Origin: Planctomycetota bacterium
Lineage (GTDB): Bacteria > Planctomycetota > Planctomycetia > Pirellulales > UBA1268
DNA length: 10,519 nucleotides
Reading direction: 5' to 3'
Assembly: GCA_027622795.1 (NCBI GenBank)
Contig: JAQBZA010000078.1
Span: 1 to 10,519 of the forward strand
Part shown: piece by piece, positions 6,941 to 10,519 of the stretch
How the letters are laid out: the number at the start of each line of letters is the position of its first letter
Position numbering within the stretch: the stretch's first letter is position 1
Position numbers and translations under genes: made by a program
Notes under the pieces: generated by a model
Told to the model about the DNA's origin: nothing
Seen by the model: only the letters and a program-made list of their open reading frames with translations
Databases searched by the model: none

Positions 6941-7951
6941 TTACAGCAAGCCCGCGGTTTCGGGCAGGCCGTAAAGGACGTTGAAGTTCTGGACGGCGGC
7001 GCCGGCGGCTCCCTTGACGAGGTTGTCGAGGCAGCTGATCAAAAGGATCCGGCCGCGGACGACGCGGGCGGTGATGTCGCAGAAGTTGGTATCGACCGTG
7101 TCTTTCGTGCCCGGGAGGTGATCGACGACACGCACAAACCGCTCGCCGGCATAGGCCTCGCGGAGGAGATTCATCACGTCGGCCTCGCCGATCGTCTGCT
7201 TCGGCTTCACGTAGATCGTGGAGAGAATGCCACGATCCATCGGGGCAAGCTGTGGTGTGAAGATCACCGTCGGCCGCGTGCCGGCATGCCGGTTGACGAT
7301 CTGCTCGATCTCCGGCGTGTGCCGATGCCGCCCCACGTTGTAGGCTGACATGCTCTCGTTGCACTCCGGGAAATGGGTCATCAGCTTCGGCTGCCGCCCC
7401 GCGCCACTCACGCCGCTCTTGGAGTCGATGATGATGTCGTCGAGCTCCACGAGACCGCTCTTCACCAAGGGCGCCAGCGGCAGGATGGCCGAGGTGGCAT
7501 AGCAACCGGGGTTGGCCACGAGGCTTGCCTGCCGAATCTGCTCCCGAAATAGTTCCGGCAGACCGTAGACCGTGGCCCCGAGCCGCAGCTGATCGGGATG
7601 CTCGTGGCCATACCATTCGAGGTATGAGGCCGCGTCGTCGAGCCGGTAGTCGGCGCTGAAATCGACCACCTTCGCGCCGGCCGCCAGCACCTTCGGGAGA
7701 ATCTCTGCGCTGGCGCAGTGCGGCAGGCAGCCAAACACACAGTCGGCCCGCGTGCCCACCTCCTCAGGCGAGAGGTCTTCGAGCACGAGATCGATCCGCC
7801 CCACCAGGCTCGGGTGGACGCTCGAGACCGGCGTGCTGCCTTCCTGCCGGCTCGTGGCGGCGACGATCGTCACCTCCGGATGCCGGAGCAGAATCTTCAT
7901 CGCCTCCAGGGCCGTGTAGCCGGTGGCGCCGAGAACCGCGACCTTGATCAT
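6941..7951 (-). CDS. argC: N-acetyl-gamma-glutamyl-phosphate reductase
   Basis: 336 residues, close to the usual ~345. It catalyses NADPH-dependent reduction of N-acetylglutamyl-5-phosphate to the semialdehyde, the third step of arginine synthesis. The Rossmann motif G-A-T-G-Y-T-A is at 8-14, the catalytic cysteine is C150 in N-P-G-C-Y-A-T-S, and the H-R-H-T-P-E-I-E motif further on carries the expected histidine. The ATG overlaps the TGA of the upstream ligase gene (ATGA at 7948-7951), with a G-G-A-G about 10 bases before the start, inside coaB. This arrangement implies translational coupling between CoA and arginine enzymes. argJ follows after 13 bases. Confidence 0.96.
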   Translation of the reverse strand: MIKVAVLGATGYTALEAMKILLRHPEVTIVAATSRQEGSTPVSSVHPSLVGRIDLVLEDLSPEEVGTRADCVFGCLPHCASAEILPKVLAAGAKVVDFSADYRLDDAASYLEWYGHEHPDQLRLGATVYGLPELFREQIRQASLVANPGCYATSAILPLAPLVKSGLVELDDIIIDSKSGVSGAGRQPKLMTHFPECNESMSAYNVGRHRHTPEIEQIVNRHAGTRPTVIFTPQLAPMDRGILSTIYVKPKQTIGEADVMNLLREAYAGERFVRVVDHLPGTKDTVDTNFCDITARVVRGRILLISCLDNLVKGAAGAAVQNFNVLYGLPETAGLL

Positions 7952-8631
7952 GGGTGTGTCACTCCGAGGGTGTCACGAAGAGTCTTTAAAAGTGTGGCCT
8001 CGATGAGCCGGATCAGCCAAGTGGCCACCGCTTTTTTCGTGCCTTTCTTGGTGCCCACGTGGGCATGGCGGGCATCGTAGACCTCCACGGCAGTGGAGTC
8101 AGATTCGAGCGCCGCCAGATCGTTGACCACGATCAGGTCGCACTGCTTGGCCGTCACCTTCTCGCAGGCCCGCGCGCGGTCGGCCCCCGGCTCGAGCGCA
8201 AAGGCGACAAACCACTTTGACGGGCCGCTCTTTCGGCCGGCCCGCTTCGACCGCGCGGCCAGCGTCGCGATCACGTCGGGAGTGGGCTTGAGCGTGATCG
8301 AGAGGCCGCTGCCCTGACGGGGTATTTTGCCGCTTGTCTTTTTCACCGGCTCGAAGTCGCAGGGGGCCGCGGCGGCAATCACGCCGTCACACGCAGGCAA
8401 CGCCGCCAGCGATGCGGCGAGCATCTCGGCCGTGGTCACAACGGGGATCACCCGCGCCTTCGCCGGATAGGCAACCGCCACCGGGCCGCTCACGATCGTC
8501 ACCTGATGACCGCGGGCCAGCGCGGCCACCGCCAGGGCCCGGGCCATCCGGCCGCTGGAGGCATTGGTGAGATAGCGGACGTCGTCGATATAGGCCCGCG
8601 TGGGGCCGGCCGTGAGCAGGATGTGGGCCAT
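7948..8631 (-). CDS. coaB: Phosphopantothenate--cysteine ligase domain protein (CoaB half)
   Basis: 227 residues. It joins 4'-phosphopantothenate to cysteine using a nucleotide triphosphate, the second step of CoA synthesis. The nucleotide/substrate region L-L-T-A-G-P-T-R is at 5-12, and R-Y-L-T-N-A-S-S-G-R-M at 19-29 carries N23, the counterpart of E. coli CoaB Asn210. A-A-A-P-C-D-F at 87-93 replaces the more usual A-V-A-D-Y, K102 in S-G-K-I matches the conserved lysine (E. coli Lys289), and F-A-L-E plus K-x-x-x-C-D-L-I-V-V-N (162-170 region) complete the fold. A short basic insertion (about 126-139) precedes F-V-A-F-A-L-E. The gene is in the same frame as coaC, from which it is separated by a TAA and 8 further codons. 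No good Shine-Dalgarno precedes the ATG. It overlaps argC by 4 bases. Confidence 0.9.
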   Translation of the reverse strand: MAHILLTAGPTRAYIDDVRYLTNASSGRMARALAVAALARGHQVTIVSGPVAVAYPAKARVIPVVTTAEMLAASLAALPACDGVIAAAAPCDFEPVKKTSGKIPRQGSGLSITLKPTPDVIATLAARSKRAGRKSGPSKWFVAFALEPGADRARACEKVTAKQCDLIVVNDLAALESDSTAVEVYDARHAHVGTKKGTKKAVATWLIRLIEATLLKTLRDTLGVTHP

Positions 8632-8655
8632 GCGTGGCGAACGCCTTGCGAGTGC

Positions 8656-9219
8656 TTACGACTGCCCGGGAGCTGCGAGGGCCGCGGTGATCGCCGCGGC
8701 GATGTCGGTCGGCTCCGCCATCCGGCCCGCTCCCGACTGACGGCACGATAGCCAGCCTGTGCCGGGAGGAACGATCGTCGCCCCGTCACGGGTGAGGATC
8801 TCCACATTCCGCTGCACGGCCGGCTTGGCCCACATGGCGGCATTCATTGCCGGGGCGTAGAGCACCGGGCACTCGGCGCACAGCAGGAGCGTGGTGAGCA
8901 GGTCGTCGGCCAAGCCGTGGGCCGCCTTGGCGAGGAGGTCGGCCGTGGCTGGGGCGATGACGATGAGATCGGCCTTGGCGGCCAGTTCGATATGGGCCCC
9001 GAGTGGAAAGGCCGGATCGAAGCTGCGGCTGGCGACCGACCGGCCGGTGAGGGCCGCAAATGTGGCCGCACCGATAAACTTTCGCGCATTACGGGTGAGC
9101 ACGGCCGTGACACCCGCACCCTCCTGCACGAGTTGGCTCGTGAGCGCGGCAGCCTTGTAGGCGGCGATGCCGCCGGAGATGCCGATCACGATTTCACGAT
9201 TTTGAAGCATGGGACACAT
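8656..9219 (-). CDS. coaC: Phosphopantothenoylcysteine decarboxylase (CoaC half, FMN flavoprotein)
   Basis: 187 residues. It decarboxylates 4'-phosphopantothenoylcysteine to 4'-phosphopantetheine with FMN, the third step of CoA synthesis. The flavin-site motif G-I-S-G-G-I-A-A-Y-K is at 13-22. H76 in G-A-H-I-E-L is the catalytic histidine, P-A-M-N-A-A-M-W is at 123-130 with N126, and C159 in W-L-S-C-R-Q-S-G-A-G-R-M matches the cysteine of the substrate clamp; all three sit one residue from their E. coli CoaBC positions (75, 125, 158). The ATG at 9219 and the one at 9210 are both possible and neither has a Shine-Dalgarno. In most bacteria CoaC is fused to CoaB; here the two are separate but in frame. 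The 333-base gap before it suggests its own promoter or a processed leader. Confidence 0.93.
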   Translation of the reverse strand: MCPMLQNREIVIGISGGIAAYKAAALTSQLVQEGAGVTAVLTRNARKFIGAATFAALTGRSVASRSFDPAFPLGAHIELAAKADLIVIAPATADLLAKAAHGLADDLLTTLLLCAECPVLYAPAMNAAMWAKPAVQRNVEILTRDGATIVPPGTGWLSCRQSGAGRMAEPTDIAAAITAALAAPGQS

Positions 9220-9476
9220 ACGATTGTGCTTACGGGCCGCATTGTCGCCGGGCCGGCAGAAGTCTCCTCACGGAGAAACTTCCTCGCTTCAACGTCGCAA
9301 GGCGGGTGCCCTCCCGCGACGGCTCAAAAGTTTCTAACGCTCGTCGAGCTTCCGCCGATCCCGTCGCTCAGCATCGATGAGTCTGGCAAGAAGGCGTCTG
9401 TTGATCTTTGTCGAGTGAAGCCCCGGATCAAGGGATCGAAAATCCAAAAACACGGACGCCCGGAGGTGCGGCCGCC

Positions 9477-9511
9477 GCATGTGCGGCGAACCTTGGCTTC
9501 GCCGCACATGC
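9477..9511 (-). terminator. Perfect 14-bp inverted repeat downstream of rpoZ
   Basis: Arms 9477-9490 and 9498-9511 are exact reverse complements around a 7-base loop. On the minus strand the nearest T-run is five bases at 9446-9450, about 26 bases further on, so this is not a canonical intrinsic terminator. It may block 3' exonucleases, help termination, or be a dispersed palindromic repeat. Confidence 0.4.
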
Positions 9512-9515
9512 CCAA

Positions 9516-9546
9516 GCCGGCGGGGGCCATGGATGGCCCCGCCGGC
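9516..9546 (-). terminator. GC-rich hairpin directly after the rpoZ stop
   Basis: Arms 9516-9529 and 9534-9546 pair over 13 bp with one bulged G (G-C-C-G-G-C, then G-G-G-G, then C-C-A, with matching bases opposite) around a 4-base loop. It begins 6 bases after the rpoZ stop codon. There is no U-tract after it on the minus strand. With the neighbouring palindrome it forms a tandem hairpin block that probably ends or protects the gmk-rpoZ transcript. Confidence 0.45.
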
Positions 9547-9552
9547 GTAGAA

Positions 9553-9816
9553 CTAGAGGATCGAGGGATCGAAATCGAGCGGACTGCCGGCCTCGGGGGA
9601 TTCGCCGGTGATCTGCAGGTTCATCGAGGTGTCGAGGAAGATTTTGTCTTGCTTGATCTCCTCGATCACGATCTGCATCTTGTCGTCGCTGTCGATGTCG
9701 ACGAGCGGGCGACCGCCGGCGTTCAGGGCGACGAGCCGTTTCTGGATCAGCGTTGACAGCTTGAAGCGGCCACCGACCTTGTTGACGATCTCTTCTTCGC
9801 GCAGGTCATCGATCAT
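9553..9816 (-). CDS. rpoZ: RNA polymerase omega subunit
   Basis: 87 residues. Omega binds the beta' subunit and helps assembly of RNA polymerase; in many bacteria it forms part of a ppGpp site. The sequence E-E-I-V-N-K-V-G-G-R-F-K-L-S at 8-21, followed by Q-K-R-L-V-A-L-N at 25-32 and I-V-I-E-E-I-K-Q-D-K-I at 49-59, matches the omega helices, with a G-G-R in place of the more usual N-R-F region. The acidic, proline-containing end is probably flexible. The start overlaps the gmk stop (ATGA at 9813-9816), with A-G-G-A-G 7 bases upstream. The gmk-rpoZ pairing is a conserved arrangement and supports the assignment of this divergent short protein. Confidence 0.88.
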   Translation of the reverse strand: MIDDLREEEIVNKVGGRFKLSTLIQKRLVALNAGGRPLVDIDSDDKMQIVIEEIKQDKIFLDTSMNLQITGESPEAGSPLDFDPSIL

Positions 9817-10439
9817 GCATTGGCTCCTGAAGGGGTTGGTGTGGACGGTGAGGCAGACGGTGCGGGGGGCAGCCCCGCGGCGAACAGAATGCGTTTGATG
9901 TGGTCGACCGCGTCGGCGACGTTTTCGTTGACAACGCGATCCTTATAGTGGTGGGCCTGGAGAAGTTCTCGCCGCGCCACCTCCAGCCGTCGGGCCATCG
10001 CCTCCGGCGACTCCGTCCCTCGCCCCTGCAGTCGTTGCAGCAGCTGATCGGGATGGGAGGGCTCGACGAAGATGGTCACGGCCTCGGGATACCGGGCGAG
10101 AATGGCGAGTGTACCCTCCACGTCGATCTCCAGCACGACCCACGAGCCGGCCGCCAGCCGAGGGGCCACCTCGTCGACAAGGGTGCCGTACCAGTGCTGC
10201 CGGCCGTAGACCTGGCAGGATTCGAGAAAATCGCCAGCCGCCTTGCGGCGATCAAACTCCTCGGCCGAGAGAAAGTGGTAGTCGACGCCATCCTGTTCTC
10301 CCTTCCGGGGCGGCCGCGTCGTGGCCGACACGCTCGGGATGAGCTGGGGCAGATCGGCCAGCAGCTGGCGCAGCACCGTTGTCTTACCGACCCCGGAGGG
10401 TCCGGAAATCACGACAAGTTGGCCCGGCTGCACTGGCAT
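9813..10439 (-). CDS. gmk: Guanylate kinase
   Basis: 208 residues. It phosphorylates GMP to GDP with ATP, in cytoplasmic guanine nucleotide synthesis. The P-loop G-P-S-G-V-G-K-T is at 13-20, followed by S-V-S-A-T-T-R-P-P-R-K-G-E (36-48) and G-V-D-Y-H-F (51-56) of the GMP-binding domain, then the E-I-D-V-E-G Walker-B-like segment and R-G-T-E-S in the lid. The last ~19 residues are a Pro/Ser/Ala-rich tail beyond the usual end. The start has G-G-G-A-G-G upstream but at 13 bases, longer than ideal; no better in-frame start exists. It follows the YicC remnant by 59 bases and is coupled to rpoZ by the ATGA overlap. Confidence 0.97.
   Translation of the reverse strand: MPVQPGQLVVISGPSGVGKTTVLRQLLADLPQLIPSVSATTRPPRKGEQDGVDYHFLSAEEFDRRKAAGDFLESCQVYGRQHWYGTLVDEVAPRLAAGSWVVLEIDVEGTLAILARYPEAVTIFVEPSHPDQLLQRLQGRGTESPEAMARRLEVARRELLQAHHYKDRVVNENVADAVDHIKRILFAAGLPPAPSASPSTPTPSGANA
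9824..9828 (-). promoter_or_regulatory. Ribosome binding site of rpoZ inside gmk
   Basis: A-G-G-A-G on the minus strand, 7 bases before the rpoZ ATG and inside the gmk coding region. It allows re-initiation at the ATGA junction and fixes the rpoZ start. Confidence 0.7.
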
Positions 10440-10498
10440 CCAGATGTTGTAGCCTCCCGGAAAGCCTGTTGGAAAGCGGCCCGCGGGCCACTCGATGG

Positions 10499-10519
10499 CT
10501 ATTCGATATTTTGGACCTG
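10499..10519 (-). CDS. yicC: C-terminal end of a YicC-family protein (truncated by window edge)
   Basis: Only six codons and a TAG are visible: the minus strand reads Q-V-Q-N-I-E-stop, which is the conserved C-terminus of YicC-family endoribonucleases. The position immediately upstream of gmk is where yicC sits in many bacteria. The evidence is short, but sequence and context agree. The remaining gene lies beyond the right edge. Confidence 0.7.
   Translation of the reverse strand, partial: QVQNIE

Larger units (their letters stand above)
9220..9552. other. 333-base gap between rpoZ and coaC, with several inverted repeats
   Basis: No gene is supported. The half next to rpoZ holds two strong GC-rich hairpins (listed separately). 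The half next to coaC holds a 9-bp imperfect hairpin (arms 9259-9267 and 9272-9282, with a two-base bulge) about 40 bases before the coaC start, and a 5-bp G-C-G-G-G / C-C-C-G-C hairpin at 9302-9317. These could lie in a coaC leader. I see no convincing promoter hexamers and no recognisable riboswitch core. Confidence 0.5.

Noticed and set aside
9324..9530. 68-residue open frame on the minus strand between rpoZ and coaC
   Set aside because: It runs through both arms of the 14-bp palindrome and part of the second hairpin, has no Shine-Dalgarno that I can see, and resembles no family I know. More likely chance.

Overview
The window looks like chromosomal DNA from a planctomycete, probably a member of the Pirellulales. 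That assignment is an inference from gene types: a formylglycine-type sulfatase tail, a Tat-exported Gfo/Idh/MocA oxidoreductase beside a secreted leucine-rich-repeat protein, a TPR protein of a kind I associate with planctomycetes, and separate coaC and coaB genes. There are no transposases, phage genes, CRISPR arrays, tRNAs or rRNAs.

Left edge (1-1138, + strand): the C-terminal part of a sulfatase, whose start and catalytic cysteine lie outside the window. It converges on a long run of minus-strand genes with only 7 bases between the two stop codons.

Left half of the minus-strand run (read from 5486 down to 1146): a short, extremely acidic protein, a small TPR protein, a trimeric-type purine nucleoside phosphorylase, a Tat-signal Gfo/Idh/MocA oxidoreductase and a secreted LRR protein. 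Gaps are 4 to 49 bases, so they are probably co-transcribed. The nucleoside phosphorylase has two purine/ribose-pocket positions that resemble methylthioadenosine phosphorylase rather than classical PNP.

Right half (read from 10519 down to 5725): the last six codons of a YicC-family gene, then gmk, rpoZ, a 333-base gap, coaC, coaB, argC and argJ. gmk/rpoZ and coaB/argC overlap by 4 bases (ATGA), which suggests translational coupling. The gmk-rpoZ-coaC/B order is the housekeeping cluster known from many bacteria. Here it runs on into two arginine-biosynthesis genes. Just after rpoZ are two strong GC-rich hairpins that probably mark a transcript end or processing site. coaC and coaB are in the same reading frame and are separated by a single TAA, so they look like a CoaBC fusion cut by one stop codon.

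The right half is visibly richer in GC than the left half. I found no convincing undescribed multi-gene system. The points most worth following up are the CoaC/CoaB split, the PNP specificity residues, the post-rpoZ hairpins, the acidic protein, and a charged insertion in the oxidoreductase.
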